Positions 14,232 to 19,696 of a DNA stretch of 19,696 bases are shown here, piece after piece. A program made the translations under genes and the position numbers. The first letter of the stretch is position 1; each line of letters opens with the position of its first letter. The DNA lies in NCBI GenBank assembly GCA_964538275.1, contig CAZIFW010000043.1, positions 1-19,696 on the forward strand. Reading direction: 5' to 3'. The stretch is from CANIGN01 sp964538275 (lineage in GTDB: Bacteria; Bdellovibrionota; UBA2428). Under the pieces are notes generated by a model. The model was not told where the DNA came from. It ran no database searches and saw only the letters and a list, made by a program, of their open reading frames with translations.

Positions 14232-15015
14232 ATTGATTCAATCCTTTTTCACAAAAAAATCTTTTTTCCTTAAGCGTACGTTCTAGTTCTAGATCATTTG
14301 CACCTAAATTATTTTTTGAATTTTCTGGATGATACAAATGATAAGCTATTGCAGAAAAATACAGATCAGCTCGTTCAATGTTGTTGTTGAATAAACGCAA
14401 TACAAGCTCTGAATCTTCTCGACCCCAGCCTACAAAAGCTTCATTAAAAGCATTCACTTTTTTAAGATCTTCTTTCCAGAAAGACATATTGCAGCCTCGT
14501 ACTCCCTTTAGGCGGCGATGAGACTGGCTCAACAAATCACGAAGAAAAGGAATATGAAGAGCATTTTTGTGATTCGTAAGACCCTTTTCAAAAATAGAAA
14601 ACTCCAATTGTTGTGTTTTAAGAGCTTTCTCTGTGAGCTCTTTACTCAATAGCACTCTATGGCCTTGTAAAAAAACACCTTGGCGTGCAACCGCTAAGTG
14701 GTCGGCTATAAATGAGCTATGTAAAACTTGATCTGCATCTATGCTCACAATGTATTCATATTTAGACTGAGCTACAGCCCTATTTCGTATTTTAGCCAAC
14801 TGAAACCCATTATCCGGGTGCCAAACATGAATAATCGGAACAAGAGAGTTTTTTTGATATTTTTCAATCAAAAGACGAGTATCTTCGCGTGATCCATCAT
14901 CTGCTACTATAATTTCATGGGGCAAAGTGCTTTGTCTTAACGCACTCATAAGAGTGAGTTCTAAAGCATCAACTCGATTATAAGTACTCATAATGAGCGA
15001 CGCTTGAATACTCAT
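14221..15015 (-). CDS. Family-2 glycosyltransferase with C-terminal galactosyltransferase-type domain
   Basis: The 264-residue enzyme opens with ASLIMSTYNR and IIVADDGS (nucleotide-binding strand with DD). It then has NGFQLAKIRNRAV and IVSIDADQVL, where the D-A-D triad binds metal and donor sugar. A second module, RGCNMSFWKEDLKKVNAFNE then GWGREDSELVLRLFN, is the glyco_transf_7C type that positions the acceptor (the W-G-x-E-D motif is characteristic). There is no membrane segment. Such proteins commonly build LPS core or other surface glycans from the cytoplasmic side. The ATG lies 3 bases after the stop of the other glycosyltransferase, so the two form a pair. The next gene, maiA, overlaps its end by 11 bases although the functions are unrelated. 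Confidence 0.88.
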   Translation of the reverse strand: MSIQASLIMSTYNRVDALELTLMSALRQSTLPHEIIVADDGSREDTRLLIEKYQKNSLVPIIHVWHPDNGFQLAKIRNRAVAQSKYEYIVSIDADQVLHSSFIADHLAVARQGVFLQGHRVLLSKELTEKALKTQQLEFSIFEKGLTNHKNALHIPFLRDLLSQSHRRLKGVRGCNMSFWKEDLKKVNAFNEAFVGWGREDSELVLRLFNNNIERADLYFSAIAYHLYHPENSKNNLGANDLELERTLKEKRFFCEKGLNQYDT

Positions 15016-15018
15016 TAA

Positions 15019-15762
15019 CTACTTTTCGTTTTCCTCAAGCAACTTCATGTTTTTATAAAAAACTCCAGCTGCGCTACAAAATGAAATAAGAAGTCCCTCA
15101 CGTCCCATCAAAATTCCACGCTTTAAAATATAATTTCTAAAGAACGAATATAAAGACCTTAAGGAAAGTCCAAGTAAAGAAATCTTTTTACCTTTTTTTT
15201 CTTGAGCATAAAGAGTGGAGTAATGGTCAAGCTTTTGAATAAGTCCCGATACATTTTCATAAGGAAAGTGATAAATTTCACCCGAAAGCTTCTCTAAACT
15301 CTGACCTTCTTGAATAACGATCTTTTCATGAAGCTTAGCCTCATTATAATTTGTTTTAGTTTTGTTATAGAGGCGTATCACACTGTCTGGATACCAATCA
15401 CAACCCTTGATCCATTTGCCCCGGTAATGATTACGACGACTCACTTTATATACAAGCTTCGAATCTAATTTTCTGTCGGACAAATCCTTCAACAAAGCAT
15501 CACTTAAAATTTCGTCGCTATCTAAATTAAAAACCCAATCGTTCTTTGTGAAACTTGCAGCCTTTTGTTTCATAGGGCCAAAACCCAAGAAATCATGTTT
15601 AAAAAATTTAACATTTGCAAAAGACCGAGCAATTTCTTCGGTTGAATCTGTAGAGCCCGAATCCAAAACTATAACTTCATCAAAGTTACGTGCAGATTCC
15701 AAAGTTTTCCTAAGTTTAGCTTCGCTATTTTTAGTCAGAACTGTAACTGAAATCTGCATCAT
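15019..15762 (-). CDS. Family-2 glycosyltransferase, WaaE/KdtX-like (LPS inner core)
   Basis: This is a 247-residue protein from the ATG at 15762; a TTG three codons upstream is possible. ISVTVLTKNSEAKLRKTLES and VIVLDSGSTDST are the hallmark start of the WaaE/KdtX group. WVFNLDSDEILS gives the D-x-D motif. HYRGKWIKGCDWYPDSVIRLYNK then AKLHEKI match the acceptor region. Characterised relatives add a beta-1,4-glucose to the inner-core heptose of LPS. The C-terminal 60 residues contain two hydrophobic stretches (SLLGLSLRSLYSFF; LLISFCSAAGVFY) flanked by basic residues, likely membrane-associated. It sits 27 bases downstream of the hydrolase gene and 3 bases ahead of the second glycosyltransferase. 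The exact sugar is unknown. Confidence 0.86.
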   Translation of the reverse strand: MMQISVTVLTKNSEAKLRKTLESARNFDEVIVLDSGSTDSTEEIARSFANVKFFKHDFLGFGPMKQKAASFTKNDWVFNLDSDEILSDALLKDLSDRKLDSKLVYKVSRRNHYRGKWIKGCDWYPDSVIRLYNKTKTNYNEAKLHEKIVIQEGQSLEKLSGEIYHFPYENVSGLIQKLDHYSTLYAQEKKGKKISLLGLSLRSLYSFFRNYILKRGILMGREGLLISFCSAAGVFYKNMKLLEENEK

Positions 15763-15789
15763 TAAATTCAACCTATTTCTGATACTTAA

Positions 15790-16728
15790 TTAGGATTGAA
15801 AATCGTCTGAAACTTTTACAATTTTATTTGTAAGTCGTCCCAAACCTTCGACCTCTAATTCAACCTGATCATTTTCTTTGAGCCATTTTGCTGATGAAGA
15901 ATAACCATTGAGTTCCATAAAGCAACCCGTACCACATGTTCCACTGCCAATGACATCACCGGGGTAAAGGTAAGTACCATAACTTGCGCGTTCAATAATT
16001 TGAGCGAAAGTGAAGGTCATATCTTTAAGATTACCTTCTGAAACTTGCTCTCCATTTAAAAATGCTTTCATAGACAAGTCATAACGCTCGCCTTTGGGAG
16101 AAGGAATTGCCTTAGGCTTAAGACCATCGCGGGTTACCAACCAAGGCCCTAGAGCATTGGCAAAATCTTTGCCTTTACAAGGTCCCATGTTGAGCTTCAT
16201 TTCCTTAGCTTGAAGTCCGCGCGCAGACCAATCGTTCCAAATTGTGTAACCAGCAATAAACTCATCTGCTCTTTCAGCAGGAATATTTTTGCCTTTTTTT
16301 CCAATCACAATTGCAACTTCAAGCTCAAAATCGAGCTGATCAAGATGTTGGCTTTGAACTTTTACATCTCCAGGTCCGATAATTGATCGATGATCTCCAA
16401 AATAAAAAACTGGAAATTCATCATACTCAGGAATCATGGGTAAGTTACGGTGCTTACGAGAAGCTTCAACGTGTTGACGAAAAGCGTAACCATCGCGAAT
16501 AGAACCAGGATTTGGCATACACGCTCTAAATACAACATCACTCATTTTAAATTGAGGGTGATTTTTCATTTCAATCGAAAGCTGACCCAACTTAGAAAGT
16601 CCGTCTTTTTCAAGAAAGCTTTTCAAGTCTGGAGCGATTGAGGAAAAGTCCGCCACAGTTTCAAGGCTAGACATGGCACCCCAAGACTCACGGTTGTCAG
16701 ACTTTCTCAAAAAACTACATAATCGCAT
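15790..16728 (-). CDS. Fumarylacetoacetase/2-keto-diene hydrolase family (FAH) protein
   Basis: This is a 312-residue protein. The N-terminal stretch MRLCSFLRKSDNRESWGA matches the small FAH N-domain (commonly MKLA... followed by WG). That supports the ATG at 16728 over an internal ATG at 16674. The catalytic domain has RDGYAFRQHV (Asp79), FELEVAIVIG (Glu135, Glu137) and NDWSAR (Asp166), the metal ligands of FAH. GPCKGKDFANALGPWLV and GDVIGSGTCGTG complete it. FAH enzymes cleave carbon-carbon bonds in fumarylacetoacetate or related acylpyruvates. Given maiA downstream, fumarylacetoacetate to fumarate plus acetoacetate is the best guess. Other acylpyruvate substrates are possible. The start overlaps the last 14 bases of icd and uses an AAGGAG ribosome binding site lying inside icd. 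Confidence 0.85.
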   Translation of the reverse strand: MRLCSFLRKSDNRESWGAMSSLETVADFSSIAPDLKSFLEKDGLSKLGQLSIEMKNHPQFKMSDVVFRACMPNPGSIRDGYAFRQHVEASRKHRNLPMIPEYDEFPVFYFGDHRSIIGPGDVKVQSQHLDQLDFELEVAIVIGKKGKNIPAERADEFIAGYTIWNDWSARGLQAKEMKLNMGPCKGKDFANALGPWLVTRDGLKPKAIPSPKGERYDLSMKAFLNGEQVSEGNLKDMTFTFAQIIERASYGTYLYPGDVIGSGTCGTGCFMELNGYSSSAKWLKENDQVELEVEGLGRLTNKIVKVSDDFQS

Positions 16729-17950
16729 TTATCTTCTCCTTAAGGTTGGAATTAATTTTTTCAAGGAATGCCTCAGTTGTGAGGTAATGCTCAGATTTTA
16801 CTTTGTCACCGTGTATGCAGACTGCGAGATCTTTTGTCATGAAACCACTTTCAACAGTGTCGACACAAACCTTTTCTAAAGTTTCGCAGAATTGAATCAG
16901 TTGTGTGTTGTTATCTAAACGACCTCTATGTGCCAAACCTTGAGTCCACGCAAAAATACTTGCAATAGGATTTGTAGATGTAGGCTTACCTTGCTGATGC
17001 TGACGATAGTGACGAGTAACAGTTCCGTGAGCTGCTTCGGCTTCCATCGTTTTTCCATCGGGAGTGATAAGAGTAGAAGTCATCAAACCTAAAGAACCAA
17101 AACCTTGAGCAACGGTATCACTTTGAACATCTCCGTCGTAGTTTTTGCAGGCCCAAACAAAGGCGCCGTTCCATTTAAGAGCCGCAGCTACCATGTCATC
17201 AATCAAGCGGTGTTCATAGGTAATGCCTGCTGCTTCAAATTTAGGCTTGTATTCTTTTTCGTAAAGATCTTGGAAGATATCTTTAAAGCGACCATCGTAT
17301 TTTTTTAGAATTGTATTTTTAGTTGAGAGATACAAAGGCCATTTCTTCATAAGAGCTTGTTGAAAACAGCTATGAGCAAAACCAGTTATCGACTCATCTG
17401 TGTTGAACATCGCAAGAGCGATTCCGTCACCCTTAAAGTTGGTCACTTCATAGGTTTGCGCTTCGCCGCCACCTTCTGGTTGGTAAGTAAGAGTTAACTT
17501 TCCTTTGCCTTTAACCAAAATATCTGTGCAGTTGTATTGATCGCCATAAGCATGACGACCGATACAAATGGGCTGTGTCCATTGAGGAATTAAGCGAGGT
17601 ACATTTTTGCAAATAATGGGTTCACGAAAAACTGTTCCACCTAGAATATTGCGAATAGTTCCATTGGGAGACTTCCACATTTTTTTAAGGCCAAACTCTT
17701 CAACGCGTTTTTCGTCGGGAGTAATAGTAGCGCACTTAATTCCCACGTTACATTTCTTGATAGCTTCAGCAGCATCAACAGTGATGCGATCCTCTGTCTT
17801 ATCGCGGCTCTCAATTCCCAAATCAAAATATTGAATCTCAAGATCCAAATAAGGCTTAATGAGTTTTTCGCGAATAAAGCCCCAAAGAATGCGGGTCATT
17901 TCATCGCCATCGAGTTCAACTACAGGGTTTTTAACTGCTATTTTTGCCAT
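16715..17950 (-). CDS. icd: NADP-dependent isocitrate dehydrogenase (eukaryote-type, IDH1/2-like)
   Basis: This is a 411-residue enzyme of the homodimeric type found in eukaryotes and some bacteria, distinct from E. coli Icd. The substrate loop SPNGTIRN (94-101) precedes GGTVFREPI and IGRHAYGDQY (130-139). Next come RLIDDMVA (Asp251/Asp252, metal) and NYDGDVQSD (270-278). AEAAHGTVTRHYR (304-316) contains the Arg313/His314 that select NADP, and TSTNPIASIFAW is the closing motif. It oxidatively decarboxylates isocitrate to 2-oxoglutarate, yielding NADPH in the TCA cycle. The ATG at 17950 is preceded by GAGTAGGG. It is the first gene of the minus-strand run leading into the FAH gene. A 137-base leader with two hairpins separates it from the pseudouridine synthase gene. 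Confidence 0.95.
   Translation of the reverse strand: MAKIAVKNPVVELDGDEMTRILWGFIREKLIKPYLDLEIQYFDLGIESRDKTEDRITVDAAEAIKKCNVGIKCATITPDEKRVEEFGLKKMWKSPNGTIRNILGGTVFREPIICKNVPRLIPQWTQPICIGRHAYGDQYNCTDILVKGKGKLTLTYQPEGGGEAQTYEVTNFKGDGIALAMFNTDESITGFAHSCFQQALMKKWPLYLSTKNTILKKYDGRFKDIFQDLYEKEYKPKFEAAGITYEHRLIDDMVAAALKWNGAFVWACKNYDGDVQSDTVAQGFGSLGLMTSTLITPDGKTMEAEAAHGTVTRHYRQHQQGKPTSTNPIASIFAWTQGLAHRGRLDNNTQLIQFCETLEKVCVDTVESGFMTKDLAVCIHGDKVKSEHYLTTEAFLEKINSNLKEKINAIM
16737..16742 (-). promoter_or_regulatory. Strong ribosome binding site of the FAH gene inside icd
   Basis: AAGGAG at 16742-16737 (minus strand) is 8 bases ahead of the ATG at 16728. It decides the start of the FAH gene and lies in codons for Lys-Glu near the icd C-terminus. 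The layout implies translation of the FAH gene by ribosomes finishing or re-initiating after icd. Confidence 0.7.
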
Positions 17951-18012
17951 ACCCTACTCTTCTATATGGCTCGTGCTCTCTTGGCAAAAAGGTAACGTGT
18001 ATAGGAGAAAAG

Positions 18013-18027
18013 GTAGTTTTTAACTAC
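18013..18027. repeat. Small hairpin in the icd leader
   Basis: GTAGTT and AACTAC form a 6-bp stem with a 3-base loop. In the icd direction it is followed by CTTTTCTCC, so a weak terminator or attenuator is conceivable. The 137-base gap (17951-18087) otherwise shows no clear promoter. Confidence 0.3.
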
Positions 18028-18038
18028 TCAGCGGACAA

Positions 18039-18058
18039 CACGAAGCTCCCGCTTCGTG
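18039..18058. terminator. GC-rich hairpin between the RluA-type gene and icd
   Basis: CACGAAGC and GCTTCGTG pair perfectly (8 bp) around a TCCC (GGGA on the minus strand) tetraloop. It lies 30 bases beyond the pseudouridine synthase stop, where a terminator is expected. No T-run follows, so it is not a classical intrinsic terminator; it could stabilise the 3' end instead. Confidence 0.4.
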
Positions 18059-18087
18059 GGTATGTACCAAAAGTAACTAGGTACCTT

Positions 18088-18741
18088 TTAAAGACCTTTA
18101 AGCCACTTATCTTTCCAGTAGCTTGGAAGCGGTGCTTCGATTTTAAGAAGCTTGCCCGTTATAGGGTGCTTGAACTCAACACGAGCAGCATGGAGGGCAA
18201 TAGGCACCCCTGAAGGATCAGCACTTCCATAGACGCGGTCTCCCATAACAGCATGACCCATCTCTAAACAATGCAAACGAATTTGATGCGTTTTTCCGGT
18301 TTCTAATTCGGCTTCAATAAACGAGCGGCTGGCTCCGGCTTTAATAATACGAAAATGAGTAATCGCTCTTTCAGCAGGACGCCCCTTAGAGAAGTTCGCC
18401 CAATGGCCTCGTGTTTTGCGAATAAAGGTGCGCACAACTTTCCAGTTCTCAAGCCAACGTCCCACGACCACTACAGAATAAATTTTACGTATTTCGCGGC
18501 CTAAAAAAATCTCACTCATGGGTTTGTTTACTTCTGGAGTTTTTCCCAGCAAAACAATCCCCGTAGTATCCACATCTAATCTGTGAAAGAGCGTTAGAGT
18601 TTGTCCCAACTTTTTTTCAAGCATGCCCTGCAAATGTGGACGAGCGGGATCGAGCGTTACGTGAACGGGCAAAAAAGCGGGTTTGTTCGCCGCTAAAATA
18701 TGCTCATCTTCATAGAGTATTTCGATGTCGTTAATGCCCAT
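18088..18741 (-). CDS. RluA-family RNA pseudouridine synthase
   Basis: This is a 217-residue catalytic domain. ILYEDEHILAANKPAFLPVH opens the fold, then LFHRLDVDTTGIVLLGKT carries the catalytic Asp56 in the invariant H-R-L-D motif. IRKIYSVVVVG, ELETGKTHQIRLH (motif III) and VMGDRVYG complete the family pattern. It isomerises a uridine in rRNA or tRNA to pseudouridine. There is no S4 RNA-binding domain at the N-terminus, and no extra C-terminal domain, so it is of the short RluA/TruC-like type. The RNA target cannot be assigned. It follows rplC on the same strand but behind a strong terminator, so it likely has its own start of transcription, which I cannot locate. Confidence 0.85.
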   Translation of the reverse strand: MGINDIEILYEDEHILAANKPAFLPVHVTLDPARPHLQGMLEKKLGQTLTLFHRLDVDTTGIVLLGKTPEVNKPMSEIFLGREIRKIYSVVVVGRWLENWKVVRTFIRKTRGHWANFSKGRPAERAITHFRIIKAGASRSFIEAELETGKTHQIRLHCLEMGHAVMGDRVYGSADPSGVPIALHAARVEFKHPITGKLLKIEAPLPSYWKDKWLKGL

Positions 18742-18756
18742 TTATTCCATTCCACA

Positions 18757-18793
18757 AACAAAAAAAGGGGTCAGGCTGGCAGCCTGACCCCTT
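18757..18793 (-). terminator. Strong intrinsic terminator after rplC
   Basis: Bases 18765-18777 and 18781-18793 form a perfect 13-bp, GC-rich stem with a 3-base loop. In the minus direction it is followed by TTTTTGTTT. This is a textbook Rho-independent terminator, about 60 bases past the rplC stop. It is also palindromic enough to be a dispersed repeat. Confidence 0.88.
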
Positions 18794-18809
18794 AACAATA
18801 TTGTCAGGA

Positions 18810-18835
18810 GCAGGGTATCGCTATGCGTACCCTGC
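18810..18835. repeat. Second hairpin between rplC stop and terminator
   Basis: GCAGGGTA and TACCCTGC pair perfectly (8 bp) across a 10-base loop. It is 15 bases past the rplC stop and upstream of the main terminator. It may protect the 3' end of the mRNA or bind a regulator. Confidence 0.4.
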
Positions 18836-18850
18836 ACACAGTCAACAGAT

Positions 18851-19579
18851 CTATTCTGCTGCTGGAGCGGCTTCTTCAGCTGCTGCAGGAGGAGCTTTCT
18901 TTAAGCTACGTTTTTCGAATTTACCTTTAACACTCGCTTTGAGAGTGATGTATGCATTTTTAGATCCAGGAACAGCGCCTTTGATCAAAACAACATTCGT
19001 TGCAGCATCGATACCAGCAACCGTTAGGTTCTGAACAGTTACTGTTCTATCACCCATGTGACCAGGCATTTTTTTGTTTTTGAATACGCGACCAGGGATA
19101 GATCTCATACCGATAGATCCACCGTGACGAAAGAATTCGTGGTTATGTGAGTGACGAGCTCCACGGAAATTGTGACGCTTCATTACACCTTGGAAACCTT
19201 TACCGATAGAAGCAGCAGTTGCGTCAATGTGATCGCCTACTGTTAAGTGAGAAGCATCTAAAACATCACCAACTTCAACTTCGTTAATTTTTGCATCATC
19301 AGTTCTGAATTCTTTAAGAACTCTTTTTGCAGGAGCTTTAGACGCCTTAGCGTGGCCAGCTTCTGGCTTCGTTACGTTTTGAGCTTTGCGATCATCAAAA
19401 CCTAATTGAATAGCATTGTAGCCGTCTTTCGCTTTTGTTTTCTTTTGAACAACAACACACGGGCCTACTTGAAGTGCTGTAACAGGAATTACATCGCCTG
19501 TTTCATTAAAAATTTGTGTCATTCCTAGTTTTTTTCCAACTAGGACTAGTTCTGGGAACGATACTCTGGCTTTTCTCAT
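18851..19579 (-). CDS. rplC: 50S ribosomal protein L3
   Basis: This is a 242-residue L3, longer than the roughly 210 residues of E. coli. The core is clear: LVGKKLGMTQIF, VTALQVGPCVVVQKKT, GKGFQGVMKRHNF, GSIGMRSIPGRVFKNKKMPGHMG and VTVQNL. It is an early-assembling 23S rRNA-binding protein at the peptidyl-transferase region. A ten-residue N-terminal extension (MRKARVSFPE) precedes the usual start. The start is supported by AGGA 8 bases upstream. The C-terminus ends in a low-complexity Ala/Pro/Glu tail (KKAPPAAAEEAAPAAE). The residue methylated in E. coli (Gln150 in HNFQTQ) is not conserved, since the loop reads HNFRGARHSH. Normally rplD follows; here a terminator does. What lies upstream is outside the window. 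Confidence 0.96.
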   Translation of the reverse strand: MRKARVSFPELVLVGKKLGMTQIFNETGDVIPVTALQVGPCVVVQKKTKAKDGYNAIQLGFDDRKAQNVTKPEAGHAKASKAPAKRVLKEFRTDDAKINEVEVGDVLDASHLTVGDHIDATAASIGKGFQGVMKRHNFRGARHSHNHEFFRHGGSIGMRSIPGRVFKNKKMPGHMGDRTVTVQNLTVAGIDAATNVVLIKGAVPGSKNAYITLKASVKGKFEKRSLKKAPPAAAEEAAPAAE

Positions 19580-19587
19580 ATCTCATT

Positions 19588-19608
19588 TCCTTTGAAATCA
19601 TTCAAAGG
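19588..19608 (-). promoter_or_regulatory. Hairpin masking the rplC ribosome binding site
   Basis: On the minus strand CCTTTGA (19608-19602) and TCAAAGG (19595-19589) pair perfectly (7 bp, 6-base loop). The 3' arm includes the AAAGGA ribosome binding site of rplC, so folding would block initiation. The rest of the 117-base upstream stretch (to 19696) holds no gene I recognise. It reads open in one frame to a TGA inside this hairpin, so a short upstream peptide is possible. Confidence 0.45.
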
Positions 19609-19696
19609 TCCTTCCTTTTCTTGCATCCATCATTCTCATCCAAGTCCTGTGCGGCTCGGGAGAACTGGCAATTTTGTGTAGTCTTTTACACTGCAT

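Noticed and set aside
16674..16728. Internal ATG at 16674 as the FAH gene start.
   Set aside because: It has a usable GGGG upstream, but the 18 residues before it match the FAH N-terminal domain and the upstream ATG has a better ribosome binding site.
19598..19696. A 32-codon open frame at the right edge as the end of rpsJ.
   Set aside because: The translated residues do not resemble the S10 C-terminus, so I do not call a gene there.

Overview
The window reads as chromosomal DNA of a Gram-negative bacterium. Supporting signs are LPS-type glycosyltransferases, an outer-membrane polysaccharide-export-like SLBB protein and a periplasmic binding-protein ABC importer. The protein flavour (moderately A/T-rich coding, eukaryote-type NADP-isocitrate dehydrogenase, ribosomal protein L3 with an Ala/Pro tail) would fit the Bdellovibrionota/Oligoflexia-like former deltaproteobacteria. 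That assignment is inference only; no rRNA or other taxonomic marker was available to compare.

Region 1 (1-5115) is a surface-polysaccharide locus, visibly richer in A/T than the rest. It holds a Wzy-like polymerase running off the left edge, a GT-A glycosyltransferase, a divergently transcribed pair (GT-D-like glycosyltransferase and hexapeptide acetyltransferase), a phosphoglycosyl transferase (the usual initiating enzyme, on undecaprenyl phosphate) and a small SLBB export-type protein. Together they could initiate, extend, acetylate, polymerise and export an O-antigen or capsule-like glycan.

Region 2 (5201-8434, minus strand) pairs an unusual 692-residue protein made of two complete D-Ala-D-Ala-ligase-like ATP-grasp units with a DmpA-type (P1 family) self-cleaving aminopeptidase. 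One gene looks peptide-bond forming and the other peptide-bond cleaving. This is the most interesting functional pairing in the window.

Region 3 (8573-11174, plus strand) is a compact operon: acetyl-CoA acetyltransferase, an uncharacterised alpha-helical repeat protein and the 23S rRNA 2'-O-methyltransferase RlmE. It converges on a polar amino-acid ABC importer operon (13535 down to 11263: binding protein, permease, ATPase). A perfect 23-bp inverted repeat lies between the two operons, and related TGTCGAAAAGG motifs recur over the permease start.

Region 4 (17950 down to 13596, minus strand) is a tightly packed run of icd, a fumarylacetoacetase-family hydrolase, two family-2 glycosyltransferases and maleylacetoacetate isomerase. 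Catabolic genes for the end of the tyrosine/homogentisate pathway thus enclose two LPS-type glycosyltransferases, which is an odd arrangement.

Region 5 (18088-19696, minus strand) has an RluA-type pseudouridine synthase and rplC. rplC is followed by a strong intrinsic terminator rather than rplD, so the usual S10-operon order is broken here, and its ribosome binding site sits in a small hairpin. No rRNA, tRNA, CRISPR array, transposase or phage gene was recognised, and no gene-free stretch exceeds 300 bases.
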